A DNA stretch of 64,000 bases. Source: Wyeomyia smithii. Taxonomy: Eukaryota; Arthropoda; Insecta; Diptera; Culicidae. The position numbers and the translations under genes are program-made. Below the pieces are notes generated by a model that worked only from the letters and a program-made list of their open reading frames with translations, was not told the origin of the DNA and ran no database searches. Positions 46,001 through 54,584 of this stretch are shown here, piece by piece. Every line of letters starts with the position of its first letter. Within the stretch, counting starts at the first letter, position 1. Location of the stretch: NCBI RefSeq assembly GCF_029784165.1, contig NC_073696.1, positions 240,668,892 through 240,732,891 of the forward strand, given 5' to 3'.

Positions 46001-46508
46001 GCGTGGAGGAGGAGGAGACTGCTGAGCATGTCTTCTTCGTATGCCCCCGTTTCGCAAGAGCGAGGAGCAACATGATGGCTGTGAGCGGGCCTGGCACTAC
46101 TCCGGACAATCTAGTCCGGAGGATGTGCGACGACCCGGACATCTGGAACGCGGTCTGTGCGGCCGCCTCTCAGATTGTTCTGGAGCTGCAACGTGTGTGG
46201 CGGGTCAACCACCAACACGCCAGTGGTAGCTAATTACCAGTCTCCAGGTAGTTAGCTAGGAGGTTATAAGAGTAAAGAGGGTGCATCACGCACAAAAGCC
46301 ACTCCCCGACGTAATACTTAACCGTCGTTCCGGGAAGACCAGGGCTGGAGACTGGAGGGGTTTTAGTGGGTCGGGACAGGGATCAGTAGGTGTCTGGGCG
46401 AGTGTAACTACCCCAGCATCTCTCCCCTAGTCTCATCCCCACACCCTGAGTTCTCTTCTCAGGTGTCTGTTTGCAGATTTCCCCGCCACCTTTAAAAAAA
46501 AAAAAAAA
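43014..46508 (+). mobile_element. R1-type LINE with internal deletion
   Basis: Flanked by a 15 bp target duplication AAGCCTTGTTGAAAT (42999-43013 and 46509-46523; the outer AA merges with the tail). The poly-A run is at 46494-46510. The uninterrupted repeat at 41417-41450 is a paralogous empty site. It has one long ORF, then a ~260 base 3' UTR. R1-group elements normally have ORF1 and ORF2 in different frames; here a deletion has joined them. The sequence is clearly GC-richer than its AT-rich host. It is not in rDNA, so it is a dispersed relative of R1, or a stray. Confidence 0.9.
43066..46233 (+). CDS. Fused ORF1/ORF2 of R1-type LINE, 1,055 aa
   Basis: The first ~45 residues (TLQLKNLDEITEGCDIAQAL, ESIRLRKGPPGTE) look like the ORF1 gag domain. 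From about residue 60 (IAVISDPYR) the sequence is ORF2 endonuclease without its N-terminal Asn motif. It goes on with GDFNAWAVEWG (~148) and NSDHQ (~220). The reverse transcriptase follows: KAPGPDGIPNL (~475), LDVKNAFNSA (~615), AGVPQGSILGPVLW (~672), GFADDIAL (~704). A C-terminal CPEC...H...C finger lies near 975-990. The zinc-knuckle part of ORF1 and the start of ORF2 are missing, yet the junction is in frame. A 7-codon insertion from a short tandem duplication at about 44608-44650 sits before LVLLPKAGKPP. The frame is open, but the protein is probably unable to nick DNA. The ATG choice is arbitrary. Confidence 0.85.
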   Translation: MQVRALTSEVTLQLKNLDEITEGCDIAQALKAKCGVEVAKESIRLRKGPPGTESLSDIAVISDPYRIPPGNGNWVADKSSLAAICTTSKFPVQEVVSTSKEGYVVAKVNGVFYCSCYAPPRWSTERFTQMVDLLSMELTGLTPLVVAGDFNAWAVEWGSRFTNQRGQILLGAFAKLNLDLANVGNISTFSRNGAESIIDVTFSSPGLIKNWRVDDGYTNSDHQAVCYSVDNNERRQATGRANTPTVRGWKTSHFDAEVFEEAMRREREGGSWLRPTADQLVAMLSRACDATMPRTRQPRNGKPPVSWWTDAIADLRSACLRARRRMQRARNEEERTERRAAFSSARSMLKSAIKASKRACFDRLCASANTNPWGDAYRIVMAKTKGALAPAERSPAMLERIIEGLFPRHEPSPWPPAVESHVRRSSISDIDQRWSANLPSIQSVSDDSRVETGGEARVTNEELIVIAKSLKVSKAPGPDGIPNLAIRLAIKTAPGLFRAVMQRCLDDCLFPDRWKRQTGLIGGRLVLLPKAGKPPGDPSAYRPNCLLDTAGKVLERIILNRLVRYTEGVHGLASNQFGFRKGRSTLDAISSVIKTVEVAIQRKRRGIRYCAIVTLDVKNAFNSASWDSIALALRSIHVPVSLYKILENYFQNRVLVYDTEEGQKCVPITAGVPQGSILGPVLWNVMYDGVLKLKFPVGVVIVGFADDIALEVYGESIEEVELTAAHCIRKVEDWMRSRKLELAHHKTEVTVVNNRKSEQQAVVRVGDCTITSKRSLKLLGVMVDDKLTFGSHVDYACKRASSAIAALSRMMSNSSAVYGSKRRLLASVVSSILRYGGPVWSRALGTNSYRGKLESTYRLMCLRVASAYRTVSYDAICVLSGMMSISIAIKEDRECFDQRDTRGIRGTRRSFSMLRWQREWSNSTKGRWTHRLIPEISGWVGRRHGEVNFHLTQILSGHGCFRQYLHRFGHAVSPMCPECVEEEETAEHVFFVCPRFARARSNMMAVSGPGTTPDNLVRRMCDDPDIWNAVCAAASQIVLELQRVWRVNHQHASGS

Positions 46509-46555
46509 AAGCCTTGTTGAAATAAAAATAACGTCCTCTGATTGGTCGCTTGCTT

Positions 46556-46676
46556 GCTGTGTATGATATGGTATCATGTGTGTATGATATGGTATGATGT
46601 GTGTATGGTATAATGATATGGTATGATGTGTGTGTGTCTATGATATGGTATGATTTGTGTGTGTGTGCTGTGTATG
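46556..46676 (+). repeat. GTATGATATGGTATGAT simple repeat
   Basis: Imperfect tandem units of GTGTATGATATGGTATGATGT, degenerate at the right end. It directly follows the family F remnant after the LINE insertion. Confidence 0.85.
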
Positions 46677-46756
46677 GTTTTTAACTCGGCACGATCTGCT
46701 AACTGCTGAATCCGGTTCACGAAATTCACAACCCTTCATTAGTAGACATTATAACT

Positions 46757-46863
46757 CATTACCCAAGTAAAAATATTGGTTTTATCAAAGTTTTACAGCG
46801 CTCAATACAGCCAAAAAAGCGCTATAAATATTTGATAAAAACAGTTGTGTTACTAGGGTAATG
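46757..46863. mobile_element. Small TIR/foldback element, 107 bp
   Basis: Ends CATTACCCAAGTAA and TTACTAGGGTAATG are imperfect inverted repeats, and the inner arms (TTTATCAAAGTTTTACAGCGCT against AGCGCTATAAATATTTGATAAA) pair over most of the element. It is a non-coding MITE. The CCCAAGTAA start recalls the 26011 and 34700 elements, but relatedness is uncertain. Confidence 0.65.
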
Positions 46864-46977
46864 AAACACTCAATGCATTTGTTAATAGTGTACGTAGTTC
46901 TACGTCATTTATGCGGTCGTGTCTTGGATACAACCTCCTACTTTTTCTAGTAAATAAACGTTGACCGGCTACAGGTC

Positions 46978-47116
46978 TGCAGAACGCGAATGACGGCGCG
47001 AAGCGATTCGCCTTACCGTGGTGAATTATACAGCTCTTTTTACGGCGAAGTAGAGCTATACATTTCAACACATTTCGTCTTGCCGAATCGCATCGCGCCG
47101 TCATTTGCGTTCTGCA
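46978..47116. mobile_element. Foldback MITE, 139 bp
   Basis: 33-base arms at 46978-47010 (TGCAGAACGCGAATGACGGC...) and 47084-47116 are reverse complements with about two mismatches. The middle is an AT-rich loop. There is no coding capacity. Confidence 0.78.
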
Positions 47117-47339
47117 TAACCGTAGCCAAACACCAAGCGACGCAAATACGTAATAATAGTCAGAGTATGCATGTAGATGAAGATAATTAACTTTGGATTA
47201 TAGCGCAAAACGAGAAAATATTAACTCTTCAAATATTCATTTGTGTTCTTCAAATTTCAGTTGTTCAATTTAATATCTGATGAAATGTCTGTTTAATATC
47301 TGATGAAGGCTCTTATATAGGCCAAATAATGCATTTACA

Positions 47340-47690
47340 ATTTACTAGGTCCATAACTCTGTCGACCGTACTTGGGAAAGCAATCATATAACGACCAATC
47401 AGAGGTCGAATTTTGTGTTTTGACAAGGCTTAAGAATTTTCAATAGTACAATAGTTCGAATAATAAAATTGCAATTTCCTGCATTTGGTAGGAATCTTAG
47501 AAGATTTTCTGATCGATTACTACAAAAACGAAGGAAATCCATCGGAAACTAACCGATTTATTAGCATTTGAAATTGGACATATTTCTCACTTTTTTCGGT
47601 TTCAGATTTTCATTTCACATCCCTATGTAGCCGAACTTCCTGAGAGAAGTATTCTACTTCAAAAGTCAAATAATCGCACTTCAACCCAAC
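47340..47690 (-). repeat. Family F repeat, minus-strand copy
   Basis: On the minus strand it carries the same blocks as 41192-41560 (TGATTGGTCGTTATATGATTG, AAGCCTTGTCAAAAC, TATTGTACTATTGAAAATT, a GTAATCGATCAG-type block). It is diverged, with small indels. Confidence 0.7.
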
Positions 47691-49138
47691 CACTTTCCGG
47701 TGGAATCAGCGATTCGTGTCAAAGTTCCGTCGCAATGATCGAGTTACACCGTTGTTCCGTACACCCGAGTTTGCTCCCGGAAGTAAAAACTGTACACCAA
47801 AAAAAAAAAAAAAATTGCATAATTATGTGACTCAATCATGGAAATTTGCGTGAGACAATTCATTCGCCTTCCCGCGGATGCACGGCGTAGCGTGAATTAC
47901 ACTGCAATTGTCGTACCCTCACTACCTTTCTGCCGGCTGTTGTTGTAGCGGAGGTAAGGGGAATCAAAGAAACGAAAAAGAAGGTGAATTGAAGGCCAAA
48001 AGCCAAGACAAAAACAAAACGAAAGACCAGTAATACACTGCCATCGCTCAACTGATGGATATGGTTTTGCTTGGCGAAAAAAAGAGACCTGGGAAAATTA
48101 TGATAAATGTTATGACATTTCCAAGTCACAGAGTGGCACTGTGCGGAACGAGCGCGGAAGCGTAGGAGATCCGGAAGCTGATGGTTGGTTTATTTTTGTT
48201 TGTTTTCGCAAGCGAATTCTGGGCAATGAACAGGGGGCGCTGATGGGGTCGATCAGTGATTTTAATTGACAGTGCTGCTGAATAGTGACAAATTGCATCC
48301 GCGGGGAAGTAATACTCTAACAAATTGGCCGATAGCCGAGAATTAATGCGCTGTGTGACTTCCATGTTGTTGGAATTTTCGGCCTAACTCAGGGCCGTGA
48401 GAATTTACTGAGAGTTTTCATCTAGTGATAACCTAATAACTCCAGACCTAGTCGTATAGTGAATCATTGAATGCAGTACTTTGTCAGCGAGTTCACCCCA
48501 ACAGACAGCAAGCAAAACGAGCGTTCGAGGCTGTTCTCGCCCTGTTTCCAAAACTGCTTCCGTTTGACGCCCACGGGGACGACAGCCGTAACGAATTCGA
48601 AAACCATAACTACTGACAGGGGAAATCACCGAGCTGCTTCGTCTTCAAAGACAAATGAGGCTTTTGGTTCACGGTGCCATACCGAGGACTGTTGGCTTAC
48701 GGAACGGTTCTGAAGCAGCAGCCACCGTGAAGGTGTTGTATGAATATATCATATTTGATGGATGATTGGGGAAACGAAGCTGTCTTTATTCGCGGATGCG
48801 ATTTGAACAAAAGATGAACAAGAGAATGTGTCGTCAAGATGAGATTGTCTCACCACAAGCTGAGGAATCTATTAATACTACTACCAGTCACAGTCTTTTT
48901 CCGTTTTGTGATGATGCCACTTGGTTTCGTACTACACTTCTGACTGAATGAATGAACATTTATTTGAATCTCGTTTTGACAATTTTCATATTTTCTCAGT
49001 GTACTGATTTCGGTTGTTAGTGCATTAATTTTTAATATTTTTCGGTCGAGGCCCTTTAACCTATATTCAAGCTAGACTGTAAAAAAACTGTAAAAAATGA
49101 TTTATGACCGCCCTTGCCATACAATTCGAACCACTGTG
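47691..49138. other. Less repetitive interval, no gene called
   Basis: Base composition is more balanced from about 47690 to 48720. Overlapping minus frames at 47860-48365 and plus frames at 48471-48713 lack recognisable domains. It might hold an untranslated exon or regulatory DNA of a neighbouring gene (a GGAGGTAAGG donor-like site is at about 47949), but nothing decides this. Confidence 0.35.
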
Positions 49139-49480
49139 CCTCGTGATCATCACTAGCAATGTATTTTTTTTGTGCTGCTCCACGAGAGTTATCTTGTTTA
49201 CTCAGCATGAAACAGTGTCAGCGAATAACGCATAACATTCGATTGTCACCACTTTTCCCGTTGGTGGCGTTTGCGGCTTTAAAATAAAAATTTATAATCA
49301 TTTCTGTGGTTTGGTACGAGTATTCTGGGTAGCACCACAGAATATACCATTTTGAGGTTGCATCTGAGACACTTTTACGTTAGTGATACAGAGCTGGATT
49401 TGGTGTATAAGTGTTGCGATGTTTTTTGAGTCAATTTTTTTTAAAGGTCCGAAGAATGTTTGAATTTTTTTCACCCAGGA
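49139..49480 (+). repeat. Dispersed ~340 bp repeat, second copy
   Basis: Same-strand copy of 37830-38168, ending at the same CCCAGGA point. The open frame on the minus strand is repeat-derived. Confidence 0.85.
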
Positions 49481-49666
49481 ACCCCAAAAAGTGTAAAAAT
49501 GGCACATGTACCACTTTTGCTCTCAACGGCTCAAATCAAACTAAACAACCAATTACCACCTTTCTTTCCCTAGCACAGCCGACCCCGACACTAAATGATA
49601 CAAACGATTTGACTTTGTACACGCTGTTGTTTTTGTTGTTCGCTCGAGTTCACAACGACACGCCCA

Positions 49667-49923
49667 AACAATATCGCACGCTAGCCTGGGGGGCTAATGC
49701 GGTCTCGATCAACTAGGTTAGTTGAGAGAACTCGTTATCGATATTGTTTTCGGCACATTTTGCATGTTGTAGGATAAGTACAACGATACACCGTGCCCCA
49801 GTGCTGAGTCGAGAAAATTTCCAGCTCGAAAAGATCCTCGACCTGATCGGGAATCGAACCCGATATCACGACCGTGAGGGAGAGTTAGCCGACCGACATC
49901 GCTAACCACAGAACCACGGGGAC
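49667..49923 (-). mobile_element. tRNA-derived SINE (second family), well preserved
   Basis: Flanked by a 16 bp target duplication CACAACGACACGCCCA / CACAACGACACACCCA (49651-49666 and 49924-49939, one difference). On the minus strand the head reads GGTCCCCGTGG, GTGGTTAGCGATGTCGGTCG (A box region) and GGGTTCGATTCCCGAT (B box). The tail ends in GCTAGCGTGCGATATTG. The style is that of mosquito tRNA-related SINEs such as Feilai, but I cannot confirm the family without alignment. The copy at 23515 is older. Confidence 0.88.
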
Positions 49924-49946
49924 CACAACGACACACCCACCGGAAG

Positions 49947-50084
49947 TATAAATCTCACACAAATTCAGTCTTCATTGTCTATCCGATAACTGCTGCAAGA
50001 GGATGATTCACTGGAAAGTGGATCGACCAACAGCAAGCAGAGCTGCGACAAGTCACAGCGCAGCAGGTGGTGATTTCAAATAAA
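49947..50084 (+). promoter_or_regulatory. Second TATA box to AATAAA mini-unit
   Basis: TATAAA at 49947-49952, initiator-like TCATTG with A at 49974 (27 bases from the TATA start), and AATAAA at 50079-50084. The ~105-base body has no open frame and shares pieces with 42530-42645 (GGATSGACC, AACAGCA, GATTTCAAATAAA / CTTCAAATTAAATAAA). Function unknown. Confidence 0.4.
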
Positions 50085-50259
50085 ATGTGTTTGTATGGTT
50101 TTTACCGCACTGATGTTAAGAAATCATCTTCCACAGCGTTCGATTTCAAATTTCCCGTCTGTGTGGGAAGCACCATCATACAGGCATGCCTGTAGCCTAC
50201 ATGTTAATGATTCTGTCCGAATCTGGCGTGTTCGCTTTTAGCTGTTTGGGCACTGCTTA

Positions 50260-50906
50260 TATTACCGTGAAACGCATATCAGTCCCATCTTTATTTTCCT
50301 CTATTTTGAGTTATGACCAAAATTAGCTACAAATATCAGGTTAGTTTGTCCCATCTAAAATGTAATTGCATACCAGTCCCATAATAAATATTATAAAAAA
50401 TAACGTTTGTTTTCACATTTCAAATGCTTATTGTATCAACATTTTATTGTTTTTTGTTAAACAATCTTTAACGGACCCATCGGTAGATGCGTAACAGGCA
50501 CGGATCAGGTCTAACGAAGACATTTTGGATGAGATTGAACAATATTTTCACACTTTTAGAATGACTCACTTCCAGCAAAACCATTAGGTTAGATAGTTGT
50601 GATCAACAACAACTGATTCAGTCTCAAGGGTCACGAAGACTGGGGCTGGTAGGCAGTTATTCTACACGCTGTAGTGGAAATAATCACATATCAGTCCCAC
50701 TATAATTTATTCCATTGAAAATTAATTGACTTTTATGAAACAAAAGTAACAAAAACAATAAATTCAATCAATCTGAGTAGCAAACATATCAATATTCCAA
50801 GCGGGTCGTATGTTATTGAATTAAACATTTTAATTCTTCTATCGCTATTTTCTCCGTTCAATGATTTCGTATATGGGACTGGTTTCATGGCAGTATAGTT
50901 GTGTTG
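50260..50906. mobile_element. Possible TIR element, CAGTCCCAT motifs
   Basis: The left edge ATTACCGTGAAACGCATATCAG and the right edge GGGACTGGTTTCATGGCAGT are roughly inverted. The motif CCAGTCCCA/TCAGTCCCA also recurs inside (50375, 50693). It is non-coding; the boundaries and class are uncertain. Confidence 0.4.
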
Positions 50907-51689
50907 TGTGTGTACTGGTAACGTTTGTTCACTTGTAATATGTGTTGTTTGCTTGTTTGTAGTGTGTGCAGAAATAATAAGAGAATTAGAATCATCCCCT
51001 GTTATCGATGAATAGCAATCCGCAGTTATGATAAATTGAATAAACTGGCCGGTGTCATAATACTAATGGCACTTTTCAGCGTCTCAATATTATTCAATTA
51101 AAGTAGTTATTGTTGCTCTGCCACTCACCAAAACTTTGCTAATAGTGGTAAAAAGAGTTATTTTTGAAACGATTTTAGTTCCAACCACGTTGTTTTACAA
51201 CTTCAAATAAATTATTTCGGGGCGCTTAGAAGTGCCATTGGTGTTGTCACAATAGTCACATCCGGCAAGTCTCTTAACTTTTTGGTACTTGCGAATTACC
51301 ATTTGCGGGATGATCTTCGTTTTCTTGTTACATCTGGCAGCATTTCTTTCAACTTAATTATCAAATGATTTTCCCGAGTTGTGTCATTGCATGAAACTAA
51401 TGCTTTCATCTGTGTTACATATTACTAAATGGCTCAATTACAGCTTTCTAATTTACATAATTTAAACTGGCTTGATAAATGAATTATGATCAAATTTAGT
51501 TACAGATAATTCTATTTCAAGGACTTGCAGATATTTTTGTCGCTTGGATGGTCACACATTTTATAACTTGCAAGGTAAGAAAATTCAATATTGCTTCAAG
51601 AACGTGTTTGTGGCTAGACTTTGATTCGCACTAGATCGAATTCATCGTCTGCTGTATATAGGAAACTATGCACGTTGGTGCTGAAGTAA
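50907..51689. other. AT-rich spacer
   Basis: A short inverted pair (AATGGCACTTTT at 51065, AAGTGCCATTGG at 51230) is visible, but no element or gene could be defined. Confidence 0.35.
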
Positions 51690-53412
51690 CTGTCGATCTG
51701 GCAGCTGGAATGAAGTATCTAGCTGCAGAATCAAAATTGGCATGTCTCCGATGAAACTAGTTTGTCGGACCACAGACACATCGTTTTTAATATAGAGGCT
51801 AACCCTCTGAAAAGAGAGCTGTTCAGAAATCCTAAGAATACAGATTGGGAATCCTTTAAGGAACACCTGATCGATTCACGAACTTTCAGTTACAGCAACA
51901 TTCGAAATTCAGTTGACCTGAATTCGGCAGCAAATGATCTACAAAACATAATCATGGATGCTTTCGACGCTAACTGTCCACTAACACAGCGGTCAGTATG
52001 CCGTGACGTACCCTGGTGGAATGATCAACTTAGTGACCTTCGTCGGGAAACTAGGCGGTTGTTCAACAGGGCAAAAGTCACGTCTAACTGGGACGACTAC
52101 AGGGCGTCCCTCACTAAGAACAACGCCGAGCTACGCAAGGCTAAACGGAAATCCAGAGTTAGTTTCTGTAAAAGAATCCAAACTCTGCCGGAAGCTACGC
52201 GGCTCCAAAAGGCGATGTCCAAAGATCATACTAACGGTTTAGGACAAGTGAGGAAAGAGGATGGATGCCTCACCGTCACTACCAAGGAAACGCTGGAGGT
52301 TCTTATGAACACCCGCTTTCCTGGATCGACAGAGACCGAAGAACTGAATAGTGATGGGTCGCGACAGGACAATTCGCGACATATGGCGTCTCGGGAGTCC
52401 ATCCTGCTGGCCCGTCGACTGTTCACGGAAGCTTCAATAGGCTGGGCTCTAAGCTCATTCGACCCTATAAAGTCTCCAGGTCTAGACGGCATACTTCCCA
52501 TCTTTCTACAAAAATCGGCCGCAGTTATCATGTCCGAACTCATCAACCTCTTCAGAGCCAGCTTTATCCTGGGCCATACTCCGGATAACTGGCTGAAGGT
52601 GAAGGTAGTGTTTATCCCCAAAGCTGGAAGAAAGGACAAAACCCTACCTAAAACTTTCAGGCCCATAAGTCTGACTTCATCACTTCTCAAGCTGATGGAG
52701 AAAATAATGGATAAATATATCCGTGATGAGTTTCTTAAAGACTCCCCGCTGAACAGGAACCAACATGCTTATCAATGCGGCAAGTCAACAGAAACTGCCC
52801 TTCACAGCTTAGTGACGTTGTTTGAAAAGTCCCTGAGTTATCAGGAGACGGCGCTATGTGCCTTTCTTGATATTGAAGGGGCCTCCGATAACACGTCCTT
52901 TGCATCAATTGATACGGCTCTTTCTCATAAGGGAATCGACCACACTTCAAGGAGCTGGATACACGCAATGCTCTCTAGCAGAGTGATCACAGCAACCTTG
53001 GGAGATTCGTCTGTAACAATGTCAGTGATCAAGGGATGCCCGCGGAGGAGTTCTCTCGCCCTTGTTATGGTCACTAGTTGTCGACGCACTTCTCAACAAG
53101 CTTTCACAGCTTGGTTACGAGGTCATTGGATACGCCGATGACATCGTCCTCATCGTCAGAGGTAAAGATGACGCAACTCTCTCGAGCCGAATGCAAACGG
53201 CTCTGAATACCACCATGTCATGGTGTTTACAGGAGGGTCTAAACATAAACCCCTAAAAAACAGTCCTAATTCCATTCGGCAGACGAAGGACGATCTCCAT
53301 CACTCCTCCAATACTGAATAGAGTTAGACTGGGCTTCAGCAATGAAGTCAAATATCTCGGAATTATTCTGGACAAAAAACTGAACTGGTCTGCACAACTG
53401 GATTGTTACCTT
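51690..53412 (+). pseudogene. Loa-type LINE fragment, endonuclease end to RT
   Basis: Truncated on both sides. It opens with the last endonuclease motif (SLSDHRHI at about 51760). The connecting region follows, then reverse transcriptase: SFDPIKSPGLDGILP, FIPKAGRKDKTLPKTFRPISL, motif A as FLDIEGASDN (usual Phe is Ser), and motif C GYADDIVLIV. Around 53042 a net two-base loss destroys the PQG motif B and shifts the frame. A TAA follows at 53254. Similarity ends near 53410, with no A tail. The style matches Loa-group elements such as mosquito Lian. It is not functional. Confidence 0.8.
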
Positions 53413-54196
53413 CAGGCTCCAGCTTTGTATCCTCATTTTCAAAGGTTCAAGATTTTTCAATGAATTTTCAGTGCTTTCATATTTAAAAAAAATATAAACC
53501 ATGACGAGTTTTGGTAACTCGTGAAGAATATTCAAAATTTCGTTATAATCGCATTTTTGAATGGTTTTCTTTAGCATTTTTTACATACTTTAATTGTTAG
53601 TCTAGATGATCACTTTCGCTAATTTCCGCTCCGGGTTTCGAGTCTAAGCTCTCTTTGACAAAGTTGTCTTACTACTCAAGGAATTTAAGTTCTTTTTTAT
53701 AAAGAGATACCACAAATTTCCTGTAAAAAACAGCTAAATTGTGTCATGACTACAAGCAAAAAGTTGAATTAGAACTCAGCAACGAGTCTTATTTGATGAT
53801 CCTGCATTTTCTTTTCAGTACGTTTCGGAATGCATTTTTGATCAAATTTGTTTGATTATGACTCATCCCAACGAAAAATTTTGTGGTATAACAGCTTATT
53901 AGGCTTGCGCTTAGAGATATGTAAATTTTTACTTGAAGGCTAATAACAAACTATTTCAAATTAAAAGTTTGGTAACAAAACTAGCCAAGAAAATCAAAAT
54001 ACCAGGATAAAGACAAAACTACGTTAAATATATCTTCTATTCTGTTATGATGTTATCGACAGAATAATATTTTGACGTTACTTAAAACGTAATGAAGGAA
54101 AATGAAAAAAAAAAAAAAAAAAAGAATTGAATTGAATTGAGTTTTATACACTGTTGGTAGAAACCAACAGGTCTATCAATTGTTGTTTGTAATTTG
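53413..54196. other. AT-rich spacer
   Basis: No gene. An A run at 54105-54123 followed by GAATTGAATTGAATTG is low-complexity and could be the end of another decayed retroposon. Confidence 0.35.
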
Positions 54197-54584
54197 AATT
54201 TACTTTTTTTTTTTTTTTTTCTTCACATAACATTTATTTGACACGGCACAAATACAATTTAATGTTTAACGGCGCCAATTATATCTGATGACTTAAAAAC
54301 TAAAGCAAATTTTTTATCCTCGCTGCCGACTACGAGCTGAAATTAAGTCTAACTTAAAACTAGCATGGGATTTCCAATCAGTGTTTTGTTGTTCAATGGT
54401 CGTCTGATAATCGTCGAATGGCATGTATGGATTCGTTCTGCTGAGCCACGATGTCGTGAGTTGGGACAGAGGCTCGTAGTCCTTGGGTCCTGGTTCTATT
54501 GTGCGGGGTCTGGTTGCTGGTTTTGTGCTTAAGGTTCAAACGTGTTCTTGTCGTTTTGTTGGGTGTAGACGGAGGGGAACGGGA

